From CAVYHJ01 sp963768165 [NCBI: uncultured bacterium] (GTDB taxonomy: Bacteria > UBP4 > UBA4092): a stretch of DNA of 64,000 bases. Both the position numbers and the translations under genes were made by a program. The DNA lies in assembly GCA_963768165.1 (NCBI GenBank), contig CAVYHJ010000006.1:62001-126000 (forward strand), written 5' to 3'. A model generated the notes under the pieces. That model was not told the origin of the DNA, made no database searches, and worked only from the letters and a program-made list of their open reading frames with translations. Shown piece by piece: positions 46,368 through 55,878 of the stretch. How positions within the stretch are numbered: position 1 is the stretch's first letter; every line of letters starts with the position of its first letter.

Positions 46368-48058
46368 TCTTTCATCTTTTTTCCATTCCAATAAATAACG
46401 CTTAAAATTCCAAAAAGAAGAATGCTCAATATGCTTCCGGTATTCGACAAACAACGAATAGGTGTATCTTTCAAAAGCAATTCAATCCGATGAGTTCCTT
46501 TAGAAACAGAACTCGAAATCAATCCATTTCGAGTCACTTGTATCGGTACGGGATGATTATCTATCGCTAATACCCAACCTGGAAAATAAAATAGTGAAAA
46601 TATTATTTTTTCTTCTTGAGATAACTCAATATCATAGACTTGATTTATACTACTATACTGAACTGGAGAATATTCTATAGGTGTTCCATCTTCCGTTTGT
46701 ATAAAATATTTTGCCGGATATTGAGGCATATCTTTAACCCCTATCGGCAAATATTCATTACTCATCGTCGTTCCAAAGGTTTTTGAGACAAGTTCTGTTT
46801 GCCAAATTTCCCTCCGTTGAGTTAATTCTTTTGGAAAAGGGATCTGACGTTTGTGCAAATACGGAATGGTTACTATAATTACTAACAAGCAAATGGTAAT
46901 CGTTATTAAATTTACAACAAAAGTATTTTTGATTAATTTGTCTATCCCGTACATACTATATCCTGATAAAAAAGCCATAGGAATTTCTATGAGAGATAAG
47001 AATCGCCACGGAAACAAGGTATAATGAACTAAAGGCAATACATCCCAAACAATTCGGCTTATCGGAAGCATTAAAAATATAAACATAATTAGGGATATCC
47101 ACGAAAAGACTATGTGGCTTCGTTTATTCAGATCTACTTTGGATTGACTAAACCAAACCAATATAGAAAAAATTGTTAAAATCAGTGGAATTATTCCTAG
47201 TTGAAACGACATCGAATTATTGCCTCCTTGTCCACTGCCCCCATATCCCCATGCCAAACTGATGAGTTGATACGGAGAGACAAAGTGTTGTTGATAGGGC
47301 GCGGCAGATAAAAGAGAATCGATTTGAATATATTTTTTTTCCACAAATGCAGGAATCCAGAAATACATACTTAATCCAAGGCCCAGTATTAATGCAAGTG
47401 AAGAATATATCAGTGAAGTGGCTTTTCGGTGAAGTGAAAATAGAAACAATATATACATTCCGAGAAACCCACTAAAGAGAAGTGACATAATATTGTGACT
47501 CAGCATGACACAGGCATAGAAAAATGCACTGCTCAAAAGCCAGAAAATGTTGTTTTTCTTTTCGTTGGATAACCGATAAAAAGCCCAAAAGACCCACGGA
47601 AAAAAAGACGATGCCAATAATTCAGATATATCACCACGAACATAAGCATTCACCAAATGATAAGGAAAATAAATATAAATAGAACCTGCCACCAAACCCG
47701 ACTTTTCATCTAAAATGTCTTTTATCCAATTAAAGACTCCAAACCCGCCAAAAATCAAACCAAAAGCAAAAATTGCATGAATCGAAAGAACATAGTTATT
47801 TGTTAAAAGAAAAACCATTTCGGCAAGATAATATGCAAGAGGAGCATAAAAGTTAAAAAAAGGATACCCATATCCCAATGCAAAAATGTCCGTCCAACGT
47901 GGTGGGATTTGTCCCTCAAATAGACAACGATTTAGAGCGACCAAGCGGTGAATCGGAAAGTATTGATCATGTGTCAGAATATATCCACCGCCTGTGAGAG
48001 GATATATTACTGGCAAGCTAATTAAGCCTAAAATTAAGAACCACGTTCGATGCCGCAC
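46364..48058 (-). CDS. Multi-pass membrane protein, PTPS_related (GT-C-like) family
   Basis: About eleven hydrophobic segments fill the 564 residues. After the first helix comes THDQYFPIHRL, a WTDIFALGYGYPFFNFYAPL block and a further helix, the hallmark of this family and close in layout to the gene at 9227-11302. The C-terminal periplasmic part (about 420-535) is followed by a last helix. A role as a lipid-linked sugar transferase is possible but not shown. It lies 20 bases after the amino-acid-binding lipoprotein gene. Confidence 0.72.
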   Translation of the reverse strand: MRHRTWFLILGLISLPVIYPLTGGGYILTHDQYFPIHRLVALNRCLFEGQIPPRWTDIFALGYGYPFFNFYAPLAYYLAEMVFLLTNNYVLSIHAIFAFGLIFGGFGVFNWIKDILDEKSGLVAGSIYIYFPYHLVNAYVRGDISELLASSFFPWVFWAFYRLSNEKKNNIFWLLSSAFFYACVMLSHNIMSLLFSGFLGMYILFLFSLHRKATSLIYSSLALILGLGLSMYFWIPAFVEKKYIQIDSLLSAAPYQQHFVSPYQLISLAWGYGGSGQGGNNSMSFQLGIIPLILTIFSILVWFSQSKVDLNKRSHIVFSWISLIMFIFLMLPISRIVWDVLPLVHYTLFPWRFLSLIEIPMAFLSGYSMYGIDKLIKNTFVVNLITITICLLVIIVTIPYLHKRQIPFPKELTQRREIWQTELVSKTFGTTMSNEYLPIGVKDMPQYPAKYFIQTEDGTPIEYSPVQYSSINQVYDIELSQEEKIIFSLFYFPGWVLAIDNHPVPIQVTRNGLISSSVSKGTHRIELLLKDTPIRCLSNTGSILSILLFGILSVIYWNGKKMKD

Positions 48059-48078
48059 ATTTTCCCTTAAAAAGGGTC

Positions 48079-49212
48079 TTACTGGTATAACTTGAATTCC
48101 CCATTATTCACAACATAAAGATACATGTTTTTATTAGTTGAATCTCCATGTTCATCGAAATTGGTCACGCCGACCACCCCGTGAAAATCTTTCGTAGCTT
48201 TAAATTCTTTAATAATCGCCTGTCGATCATTGCTATTAGCGCGCTTTATAGCTTCCAGAAGACAATTCGCTGCATCATACGCAAAGGGTGCATAAGGTCC
48301 CACACCAACATTAAATTTTGCTTTAAATTTAGTTACAAAATCTTTCAATTGAGGATTTTCTTCCCAAGGCGGTGCTAAAAACGTCAAATAAGTACCCTCC
48401 GAAGCGGATCCCGCGATACTGATAAATTGTTTATCAAAAAGGCCGTCTCCCCCCATTAAACTGGCTTTAATCCCCAAATCTCGTGCTTGCTTAGCAATTA
48501 ATCCACCTTCCGGGTACATCCCTCCATAATAAATCAAATCCGGATTTAATCCTTTTACTTTGGTTAATATGGCATTGAAATCTTTGTCTCCCTTTGTTAT
48601 ACCTTCAAATAACAAGCTGGTTGCACCGTTTTTTACAGCCATATCGTTGAATTGCTCGGCCAATCCTTGTCCATATTGGGTTTTATCATGCAAAATAACA
48701 AATCGCTTTTTGTTCAGTTTTTTAATAGCCATTTCCGCTCCATAGGGACCCTGTACTGCGTCTGTCGTACAAAATCGAAATATTTCAGAAAACCCCTGTA
48801 AGGTTAATTCAGGATTTGTGGAACATGGAGTTACTTCCAATACCTTGGCATTGTGATAGACCTTGGACGCAGGAATAGAACAACCACTGTTCAAATGACC
48901 GATCACACCGACTAAATACGGGTCTACGACAAACTCATTCGCAATTGCAACAGCTTCTTCTTCCTTGGCTTTATCGTCTAATGCCTTTAAATCAATTTTC
49001 TTACCGAGTACTCCTCCTTTTTCGTTCCATTCATCCACAGCCATTTGCGAACCATGATACATATCTTGCCCGATACTTGCTTGGTCCCCCGTCAAAGGCC
49101 CTGCTAATCCAATACGAATTACAGATTCCTGTTTCTTTCCACTACATCCAATAACAAATATTCCCAACACAATAAAAACTGATACTTTCAATAATTGTAA
49201 TGCCCTGTACAT
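48079..49212 (-). CDS. Leu/Ile/Val-type ABC transporter substrate-binding lipoprotein
   Basis: The LivJ-like periplasmic binding protein of 377 residues has a lipoprotein signal with lipobox VIGC (Cys23). IGLAGPLTGDQASIGQDMYHGSQMAVDEWN and HLNSGCSIPASKVY are typical of Peripla_BP_6 proteins that bind branched-chain amino acids or related ligands. No LivH/M/G/F genes are nearby, so it is an orphan binding protein or serves a transporter elsewhere. A promoter-like sequence is upstream. The membrane-protein gene follows at 20 bases. Confidence 0.9.
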   Translation of the reverse strand: MYRALQLLKVSVFIVLGIFVIGCSGKKQESVIRIGLAGPLTGDQASIGQDMYHGSQMAVDEWNEKGGVLGKKIDLKALDDKAKEEEAVAIANEFVVDPYLVGVIGHLNSGCSIPASKVYHNAKVLEVTPCSTNPELTLQGFSEIFRFCTTDAVQGPYGAEMAIKKLNKKRFVILHDKTQYGQGLAEQFNDMAVKNGATSLLFEGITKGDKDFNAILTKVKGLNPDLIYYGGMYPEGGLIAKQARDLGIKASLMGGDGLFDKQFISIAGSASEGTYLTFLAPPWEENPQLKDFVTKFKAKFNVGVGPYAPFAYDAANCLLEAIKRANSNDRQAIIKEFKATKDFHGVVGVTNFDEHGDSTNKNMYLYVVNNGEFKLYQ

Positions 49213-49251
49213 AACTGACCCCCTGAAATAATTATTTTGTTAATGACATGA

Positions 49252-49279
49252 AGTTTAACAAAAGCCTATGATTTGTCAA
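49252..49279 (-). promoter_or_regulatory. Predicted promoter for the amino-acid-binding lipoprotein
   Basis: On the minus strand TTGACA (49274-49279) and TAAACT (49252-49257) are 16 bases apart, the same hexamers as in the predicted prepilin promoter. Confidence 0.45.
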
Positions 49280-49319
49280 GAGAATATGTCCAAATTAAAT
49301 ATGATACACTAATTGTATA

Positions 49320-50513
49320 ATGGAAATACCTGTTTTACAATTAAAAAAAGGATGTGATACACGGGTTAGATCAGGACATCCTTGGATTTTCAATAATGAA
49401 CTTGAATCATTGCCCAAACTCAATCCAGGAACTATTATTAACCTTCATGATTACAACCATCATTTTATCGGACGAGGATATTATAACCTGCATTCATTAA
49501 TTAGTATTCGAATATTAACCCGAGATTTAAAAGAAAATATTGATGGAGATTTCTTTAAAAAGCGAATCTTGCAAGCTTATCAATATCGGCGTACCATTTA
49601 TCCTCATGATGATTCATATCGGCTCATTTATTCCGAAGGAGATTATTTGCCGGGTTTGATTGTTGATAAATATTCGACACATCTTGTTATTCAAATATTG
49701 ACCGCGGGAATCGAGAAAGGGAAAGAAACTATTTGTCATATATTACAAGACCTTTTTCAACCCGTGTGTCTTTATGAGAGAAGTGATTCCGGGTTTCGAG
49801 AATTGGAAAATTTGGAACCTGTTTCACAAGTACTTCTTGGAAAACCGGATAAAAATCTGATTATTCATCAAGACTCCCTTCGGTTCTATATAGATATTCA
49901 GGAAGGTCAAAAAACGGGGTTTTTCTTTGACCATCGAGATAATCGAAACTATTTAAAAAATAGGGTGAATGGGAAAACTGTACTAGACTTGTTTTGTGGT
50001 AGTGGATCATGGAGTTTATATGCCGCGCATTTTGGAGCGAAAAAAGTTATTGGTGTGGATAGTTCCAAATCGGCAATAGAATTGGCAAAAAGAAATTGTT
50101 CATTGAATTCCTTAGAGCAATCCCCATCTCATGGGGGTATGACCTTTATGCAGGAGGATGCGTTTGAATGTGCCGCACGCTTGTTGAAGGAAAATCAATC
50201 TTTTGACGTGGTTATTTGCGATCCGCCAGCATTTGCCAAGTCAAAACGACACCTTCCCACAGCCATAAAAGGATATCAAAAGATAAATCGAATGGCCGTC
50301 CAATTGGTAAAACAAGGGGGAATATTAATGACTTCCTCATGTTCCTATCACATAACCAGAGAAATATTCCGGAATATTTTTTACGAGTGCGCGAAAAAAA
50401 CACATCGTGAAATAAAGATATTACGATACGGAAGTCAGGCGCTGGATCACCCCATTTTGTTAACCGTCCCAGAAACAGAATATTTAAAATGTTTGGCGCT
50501 ACAAGTTGATTAA
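49320..50513 (+). CDS. rlmI: RlmI-like 23S rRNA (cytosine-C5)-methyltransferase
   Basis: A PUA domain at the N-terminus (SGHPWIFNNELESL) and a Rossmann methyltransferase domain with SAM-binding LDLFCGSGSWSLYAA (about 222-236), VICDPPAFAKSK (about 298-309) and the catalytic-type cysteine in TSSCSYH identify the RlmI/RlmK group, which methylates C1962 of 23S rRNA in E. coli. At 397 residues it is full length. No ribosome binding site precedes the ATG, and TATGAT/TATAAT sequences lie within 20 bases of it, so a very short or absent leader is possible. It converges with rsfS, 2 bases apart. Confidence 0.88.
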   Translation: MEIPVLQLKKGCDTRVRSGHPWIFNNELESLPKLNPGTIINLHDYNHHFIGRGYYNLHSLISIRILTRDLKENIDGDFFKKRILQAYQYRRTIYPHDDSYRLIYSEGDYLPGLIVDKYSTHLVIQILTAGIEKGKETICHILQDLFQPVCLYERSDSGFRELENLEPVSQVLLGKPDKNLIIHQDSLRFYIDIQEGQKTGFFFDHRDNRNYLKNRVNGKTVLDLFCGSGSWSLYAAHFGAKKVIGVDSSKSAIELAKRNCSLNSLEQSPSHGGMTFMQEDAFECAARLLKENQSFDVVICDPPAFAKSKRHLPTAIKGYQKINRMAVQLVKQGGILMTSSCSYHITREIFRNIFYECAKKTHREIKILRYGSQALDHPILLTVPETEYLKCLALQVD

Positions 50514-50515
50514 CT

Positions 50516-50887
50516 TTATTTTTTTGTAGCAGCTACAGGAAATTCACCCGAAACGATTTCCGCATCACCCCATAACCTCTCTAACTCATAATAATGACGC
50601 GTCTCATCCTCAAATACATGTACGACCACATTTCCATAATCAACCAATATCCAGTGTCCATTTTCATAGCCTTCGTAATGTAGGTATTTTTCTTTAATCT
50701 TTTTCAATTCCATTATGATATAATCTGATAATGCTCGCGTATGGGTATCAGAATCACCAGAACAAATGACAAAATAGTCTGCCATATCTGTCACATTTCG
50801 AACATCCAAGACCAAAATATCACGGGCTTTCTTATTATCCGCTATTTTCGCAGCTTTTAAGGCTAGTCTTTTAGAAGATATGGGAAT
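50516..50887 (-). CDS. rsfS: Ribosomal silencing factor RsfS, non-standard start
   Basis: RsfS binds uL14 and prevents 50S/30S joining. VLDVRNVTDMADYFVICSGDS and GNVVVHVF are conserved. The first ATG/GTG/TTG in frame (TTG 50815) would remove the conserved N-terminal helix, yet the sequence upstream in frame reads SSKRLALKAAKIADNKKARD, a clear match to that helix. Upstream of it are only ATA (50881) and ATT (50887), with GGAAGGGGG 6 bases before ATT. Either a non-AUG start is used or one base is missing from the run of five G at 50894-50898, which would join an ATG at 50904. Coordinates use the ATT. Confidence 0.85.
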   Translation of the reverse strand: MPISSKRLALKAAKIADNKKARDILVLDVRNVTDMADYFVICSGDSDTHTRALSDYIIMELKKIKEKYLHYEGYENGHWILVDYGNVVVHVFEDETRHYYELERLWGDAEIVSGEFPVAATKK

Positions 50888-50920
50888 AGTCAGCCCCCTT
50901 CCATAGGGTCTACAAACAGA

Positions 50921-50952
50921 AAGGCAATCTCGAACATTTTCAAGATTGCCTT
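50921..50952 (-). terminator. Terminator after pilQ
   Basis: A perfect 10-bp stem (AAGGCAATCT with AGATTGCCTT) with a 12-base loop followed by TCTGTTTG lies 51 bases after the pilQ stop and just before the rsfS region. The T tract is weak. Confidence 0.6.
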
Positions 50953-51002
50953 AAATACCAAAACTTTCCATTTTGCTCTTATACTGTGACCTGTATCCTT
51001 TT

Positions 51003-52865
51003 TTAGAAGAAATCTACCCGGTCATACATCATTTTTTCTTCTGTGGTTAAACCATTATCTTCCGGTATAATCGTTGGGGTCACAAAAATCACAAACTCAT
51101 TTTTGGTGGTTTGTGTAACTTTTGTTTTAAACAATGCACCCAAAACTGGAATATCACCCAATCCAGGAATTGTTTTTTCTGTAGAAGTCACATCTTTTTC
51201 CCGTAATCCACCAATGACCAAAGTTTGTCCATCTTTTAACATCACCGTTACATCCGCTGATCGAGTATTAATAATGGGAATAGCGGTCAACGGTGCACCT
51301 GAGACTTCCTGCACCTCAACATCACCCTTATGAATTGTTTGAGTAGGGACTACATGCATGATAATTCTACCATCGGAAGTAATTTGTGGAGTAACAGTTA
51401 ACGTAATCCCGGACTTCTTATCAAATGATGCAGTTCCTGTCAATGTATTGGTTTGTTGATCCAATTGGAATTGAATATAGGGCAATTCCTGGGTCAAATT
51501 AAAAGAGGCAACGGTATTATTCAATGTTAGTAATTTCGGATCGGCTAAAAGTTCCGCCTTATCTGTTTCCAAGGATGCTTGTATTGCACCTAAAACAGAC
51601 TTGGTACCCGAACCAATACTAAATAGAAATTGACCAGACCCGGAATTGGTTATACTACCACTTGCACTGTTTCCAAAAAGCCCCACGGCTGATGATGCAG
51701 AAAATAGAGTACCCGGTAGAGGAGAATATCCTGCCATCGCAATAGCTGCCCCGCCTAGGGACCCCACTCCAAGCGTATCCCATCCAATTCCTAAATCTTT
51801 ATCCGTGTCTACTTCCATACTCACCAACCGAACTTCAATCATTACCTGTTTAATCGGTTGATCCAATTTACGAATAAGTTGTTCGACTTGCGTCATCACA
51901 TCTCCGGGCGCAGTAACAATAATTGTTCCAGACCCTGCTATTAATTTGGTTCCAGATGCCACAGTAGGAGGCTGATAAATCTGTATATTATCAACTTTTA
52001 ATAATTTTGTAATTGCCGCTTGAATATCTGCCGCACTGGCATAGTCAACGGCAAACACTTTTGTCACAGGACCGGGAGGCGGTGGTGGAGGAGCAGGTTT
52101 TGACCCGGGTTTTTCAATGACTTTAACTGAACCATCGGACATTTTTATATAAGTAAACCCATTCACCTCTAAGATATTCTTTAAAACTTCCCCTACGGGT
52201 TCATTTTGGACTTCAATTGTTACTTTTCCCGTAACTTCAGGCCCTGCATAAATATTTAATTCAGATTTTGCCGCTAACATCCGAATAACATCTGTTAAAT
52301 CCGCCTGGGAAAATGCCACACTTACAGGTCTTTCAATCGGTGGTACAGGAGGAGGCGGGGGTGGAGGAGGCGCAACAACTTGTTGAACTTCAACTGGTTT
52401 ACTTTCTTTTTGTTCTGCGACACTACTCACTGCCTTACCCAGTACGGCATTGTCTATAGAAATTATAATGTTTTTCCCTTCCATGACAACCGAAGTCGCT
52501 TTTTTAGCTATTGCCGGTGTTACCCCCGATGCCAACGATAAAACTACCCGTACCTTATTGGCAGGAGTAGTTTGAAATTGAGAAACTGCAACTTTTGTGA
52601 CAGCACCCTCTTTGACAGTTTCCGTCATACGTTCTTTTACAGTGGCATCATCTATATCAACATAAATCACCTTTTTGGCGGCAATAGGCCTACTAAAACC
52701 GACCTTCTCCCCAGAAACGGGAAGAGTAATGATCGTTTTTCCGTTCACCATACCCACTTTGGGATGGGACACAGTGATCGCACTCACGCCAACGGCTAGA
52801 ACAGCAACTAATATAATTGTTATTAATAAAACTTTTCTTATGTTTCTCGTAACCTTGATTTCCAT
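51003..52865 (-). CDS. pilQ: Type IV pilus secretin PilQ
   Basis: This is the outer-membrane channel for pilus extrusion. Numbered from ATG 52865, a signal sequence is followed by an AMIN domain (about 30-145), a linker with eight consecutive prolines, a secretin N domain (about 185-255), a second proline run, a NolW-type domain (about 270-335) and the secretin core (about 340-605) ending NEFVIFVTPTII. ATG 52865 has GGGGAGG 11 bases upstream; ATG 52898 would add 11 residues without a site. At about 620 residues it is shorter than proteobacterial PilQ, mostly through a single AMIN domain. Confidence 0.94.
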   Translation of the reverse strand: MEIKVTRNIRKVLLITIILVAVLAVGVSAITVSHPKVGMVNGKTIITLPVSGEKVGFSRPIAAKKVIYVDIDDATVKERMTETVKEGAVTKVAVSQFQTTPANKVRVVLSLASGVTPAIAKKATSVVMEGKNIIISIDNAVLGKAVSSVAEQKESKPVEVQQVVAPPPPPPPPVPPIERPVSVAFSQADLTDVIRMLAAKSELNIYAGPEVTGKVTIEVQNEPVGEVLKNILEVNGFTYIKMSDGSVKVIEKPGSKPAPPPPPPGPVTKVFAVDYASAADIQAAITKLLKVDNIQIYQPPTVASGTKLIAGSGTIIVTAPGDVMTQVEQLIRKLDQPIKQVMIEVRLVSMEVDTDKDLGIGWDTLGVGSLGGAAIAMAGYSPLPGTLFSASSAVGLFGNSASGSITNSGSGQFLFSIGSGTKSVLGAIQASLETDKAELLADPKLLTLNNTVASFNLTQELPYIQFQLDQQTNTLTGTASFDKKSGITLTVTPQITSDGRIIMHVVPTQTIHKGDVEVQEVSGAPLTAIPIINTRSADVTVMLKDGQTLVIGGLREKDVTSTEKTIPGLGDIPVLGALFKTKVTQTTKNEFVIFVTPTIIPEDNGLTTEEKMMYDRVDFF

Positions 52866-52907
52866 TGGATAAAATACCTCCCCATTATTTTTTTTCATAG
52901 ACTGATT

Positions 52908-53408
52908 TTAACTACCGGATATCCTGACCGGATAGGTTTTCCCTTCATATACAAGAATGATATCTTGTTTATTTATTTTTGACACTTTTGCTGTTTTGGG
53001 TAATTGTTCAATTTTGACATCATCGCCTATTTTGACAATTTGAATACCGATCAGTGCAAGTGATTCCTCCGGTTTCGTCTCGCTATAAACTATTCCGGTC
53101 AATTGACCATTTAACCTCTCCTCCACATTGATTTTTACTTCCTTTGGAGCTTCATTCTTAGGACTGGAAGTCGGGGCTTCAATGAATTCTTTATGAAACC
53201 AAGGGATATCCATCGGATCAGGTTTACCTTTGCTGTCGTAGTAAAATTGTGGTCGTTCGTCGCTACCATCGGCAACTGGTACATTTGTCGTTGATTGACT
53301 GCTGGTATTTTTGGCTTTAATATCTTTTTGAGTCTGCGCCATGCCCGGTATTACGATCAATACCAGACCTCCTGTCATTAAGCCAATACTCAATATTCGT
53401 TTTATCAT
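52908..53408 (-). CDS. pilP: Pilus assembly protein PilP
   Basis: After a signal-like N-terminus (MIKRILSIGLM...GMAQ) comes a disordered linker and a C-terminal beta domain (about 90-166) with LTGIVYSETKPEESLALI and DIILVYEGKTYPVRI that matches the PilP homology region contacting PilQ. ATG 53408 is used; the frame extends 18 codons into pilO. No lipobox cysteine is seen, unlike proteobacterial PilP, so it may stay anchored by the uncleaved helix or be soluble. It sits between pilO and pilQ. Confidence 0.82.
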   Translation of the reverse strand: MIKRILSIGLMTGGLVLIVIPGMAQTQKDIKAKNTSSQSTTNVPVADGSDERPQFYYDSKGKPDPMDIPWFHKEFIEAPTSSPKNEAPKEVKINVEERLNGQLTGIVYSETKPEESLALIGIQIVKIGDDVKIEQLPKTAKVSKINKQDIILVYEGKTYPVRISGS

Positions 53409-53412
53409 AATT

Positions 53413-53991
53413 TTATTTACCTGCGATTTGTGCTGCTTGTGATGGATTCGGATTAAACACATAGGTGGACAATTTGAATGCTACATTATGTCGCAAACCT
53501 TTTTCTTTCCCCGCACTAATATCTACACTATCAACCTTCATTAACCGCTCATAATTCTCGATTTGATTGATCATTTGCCCGATATTATGATATTTCCCGC
53601 GAAGTACTATATTAAATGGGATTTCGATATAAAACTCCGACGGTGTTAACGGCTGTGCCACGATGGAAACATATTCGATATCAGAATCGTTCGCTATCTT
53701 TTTTAAATAATCCAATAGTTTGGGAATTTCTTTGTCATTCGGTAATTGCTGTTCAAATTTGGCGATCCGTGCTTTTAATTCCGCTATTCTCGCTTGTGAT
53801 TCCGGACCTTCTACATAACTTGCCTCTTTATCCACTGTCTTCTGTAATTCAGCTTCCTGGGTAAGCAATGCATTTAATTTCTCGTTTTGTGTTTTAAACC
53901 ACGAAAAATAAAATACTACAATGATGATTATGCCAAACATGATGGCAATGATGCCCCATTGTTTATCTTCTTTTGTAAAAGTTGCAGCCAT
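53413..53991 (-). CDS. pilO: Pilus assembly protein PilO
   Basis: A single membrane helix (about 13-31) precedes a coiled coil (about 35-85) and a ferredoxin-like periplasmic domain with IPFNIVLRGKYHNIGQMINQIENYERL, the PilO signature. PilO pairs with PilN in the inner-membrane alignment complex. The 192-residue length is normal. It lies 17 bases after pilN and overlaps no gene. Confidence 0.93.
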   Translation of the reverse strand: MAATFTKEDKQWGIIAIMFGIIIIVVFYFSWFKTQNEKLNALLTQEAELQKTVDKEASYVEGPESQARIAELKARIAKFEQQLPNDKEIPKLLDYLKKIANDSDIEYVSIVAQPLTPSEFYIEIPFNIVLRGKYHNIGQMINQIENYERLMKVDSVDISAGKEKGLRHNVAFKLSTYVFNPNPSQAAQIAGK

Positions 53992-54008
53992 AATATCCTT
54001 TTAGACTC

Positions 54009-54596
54009 CTAAATAATTTCCAATTGAACGACAAAATTATCAACCAATAAACCATTTTCTTTTTCTTCCTCCGACGTAGCTTGAACAAACTCAATTTCTC
54101 TGAAATTTGGGGAACCATTGGGTTTATTGTAAAATTCTTTGGATTTTAAAGCTTCCATCAATTTAGCGACCAACCCTATACGTTCTTCCCCATCTTTCGA
54201 ATAAGTAACCCCTTCTAGTTTCAAATAGGTCTTATTATCTTTATTACTGAGGGAGATATGGGTAAACTTTACGTTATCCGGAACCAGATTTGACAATTCA
54301 TTTAATTTCTTCGACCATAAAAATCGTTCCTGCCCGGCTAATACGCTAATGGCCTTGTCTTTTCGTTCCAATTCATCAATTTGATTTTGCAAATCTTTCA
54401 TTTTCGGTTCCAATTCTGATTTTCGCTTTTCCAATTTCGCGATATCGTTCTTGACAGAACTCAACCGAGTGTTTGCAATGCTATAAAATACAAAAACAAC
54501 TCCAATCACTACAATAAGTATGCCAATAACAATGATGGGAGCTTTGGGTGGAGCTTTCGGTTTTTCGGATTGCGGTAATAGATTTATTTTAATCAT
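54009..54596 (-). CDS. pilN: Pilus assembly protein PilN
   Basis: The cytoplasmic N-terminus IKINLLPQ is the conserved segment that binds PilM. A membrane helix follows (about 21-43), then a coiled coil and a periplasmic ferredoxin-like domain. At 195 residues it is full length. It lies 7 bases after pilM, and pilO follows after 17 bases. Confidence 0.95.
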   Translation of the reverse strand: MIKINLLPQSEKPKAPPKAPIIVIGILIVVIGVVFVFYSIANTRLSSVKNDIAKLEKRKSELEPKMKDLQNQIDELERKDKAISVLAGQERFLWSKKLNELSNLVPDNVKFTHISLSNKDNKTYLKLEGVTYSKDGEERIGLVAKLMEALKSKEFYNKPNGSPNFREIEFVQATSEEEKENGLLVDNFVVQLEII

Positions 54597-54603
54597 ATTT
54601 TAT

Positions 54604-55773
54604 CTATTTATCCCCCGCTTTACGAAGTCCCAATCCGATGCCAACGGCCAAGGTTGGAGCTTGATCTTTAACATCAAATCCCGCCTTGGATACCATGGAT
54701 GTGTCAATCTTTTTCAATGGATCTGCGATTTCCACCGGTAAACCTAGGCGGTCAGACATATATTTATCAAGATTCTGTAATTTTGCACCCCCACCGGTCA
54801 AAAGAACCCGGGTGACAGGTTTACCATTAGGTTGATTTTCAAAAAATTGCAGCGATCGCCGGACTTCTGTTATTAAGTTTTGAATCGGTTGACGAATAAT
54901 TCCTGCCAATTTTGTTTTCTTATCTTCATCATCTATTTTTTCACCAGTAATTTTCTCAACGGTGCCTTTGATGGCTTCCGCCACCCCGGAGACTTCACCA
55001 CCACCGCTAGATCCCGGTTCTTTTGTAAAAACAATACCTTCACTTATTTTCGTTTTTTCTGCATCCTGAAAAGATATATTTAATTTTGAAGCAATCGCCG
55101 AAGTAATACTATTTCCCCCTAATGAAATATCACGGGCAAACCGGGAGATATTTTTAATAAAAATATTAATATTGGTGATAGAGGCGCCGATACTCACAAG
55201 TGCAACCACTTCATCCGGTCGGAAATCATAGTTCGCTTCCAAACAATTTAACAAAGCAAAAGAATCAACATCTATCACCACCGGACTCAATCCCACTGAT
55301 TTTAATATCTCTACTCTCCGGCTGACCAAATCTTTTCGCACGGCTACGAGTAATAAATCCACCCGTTTCCCGCCATCTACAGTGGGAGTATCCAAGCGTT
55401 GATAATCCAGATTGACATCCGCTAAATGAAATGGAATATATTCTTCCGCTTGAAGACGTACGGCATAATCCAACTCTTCATCGTTCATATCGGGGAATTG
55501 AAGGTAACGGACAATGACGGATTCGCCGGCGATAGAACAACAGACATCTTTGATACTCGTTCCCGAATTTACTACGGCAGTTTTGATTGCTTCTGCCACA
55601 GCAGCATCGCTGGCTTCTGTCTTATCGCCTTTTCCCTCAGTCAATCGAATTGGAACAATGGCAATTTTTTCCAATGCCAATCCTTTTGTAGTCGTTTTCA
55701 TCTGCACTACTTTCACAGAATTACTTCCGACATCAACCCCTATTACCGGTCCTATTTTTCCAAAAAGACCCAC
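54604..55773 (-). CDS. pilM: Pilus assembly ATPase-like protein PilM
   Basis: The actin/FtsA-fold cytoplasmic protein of 389 residues shows VIGVDVGSNSVKVVQ (phosphate 1), a central VSIGASITNINIF and RVLLTGGGAKLQNLDKY near the C-terminus. It recruits PilN and links the cytoplasmic motor to the pilus base. The start is GTG with GGGGAGGAAGG 7-8 bases upstream. It is the first gene of pilMNOPQ, behind a promoter and near DnaA-box sequences. Confidence 0.95.
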   Translation of the reverse strand: MGLFGKIGPVIGVDVGSNSVKVVQMKTTTKGLALEKIAIVPIRLTEGKGDKTEASDAAVAEAIKTAVVNSGTSIKDVCCSIAGESVIVRYLQFPDMNDEELDYAVRLQAEEYIPFHLADVNLDYQRLDTPTVDGGKRVDLLLVAVRKDLVSRRVEILKSVGLSPVVIDVDSFALLNCLEANYDFRPDEVVALVSIGASITNINIFIKNISRFARDISLGGNSITSAIASKLNISFQDAEKTKISEGIVFTKEPGSSGGGEVSGVAEAIKGTVEKITGEKIDDEDKKTKLAGIIRQPIQNLITEVRRSLQFFENQPNGKPVTRVLLTGGGAKLQNLDKYMSDRLGLPVEIADPLKKIDTSMVSKAGFDVKDQAPTLAVGIGLGLRKAGDK

Positions 55774-55833
55774 TTTACTTGCCTTCCTCCCCTTCGTTCG
55801 CCAGTCTTATGTATCTCAATTTCAATGTAAACT

Positions 55834-55861
55834 AGTATACATATAAAAATAACGTTGTCAA
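55834..55861 (-). promoter_or_regulatory. Predicted promoter of pilMNOPQ
   Basis: TTGACA (55856-55861) and TATACT (55834-55839) on the minus strand are 16 bases apart. The leader would be about 55 bases. Confidence 0.6.
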
Positions 55862-55878
55862 GTCTTTTTTTTAATACC

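Noticed and set aside
46364-49212. A complete branched-chain amino-acid ABC transporter locus
   Set aside because: Only the binding protein is present; the neighbour is a GT-C-like membrane protein, not a LivH/M permease.
50516-50815. rsfS beginning at TTG 50815
   Set aside because: It deletes the conserved first helix that is plainly encoded in frame upstream.
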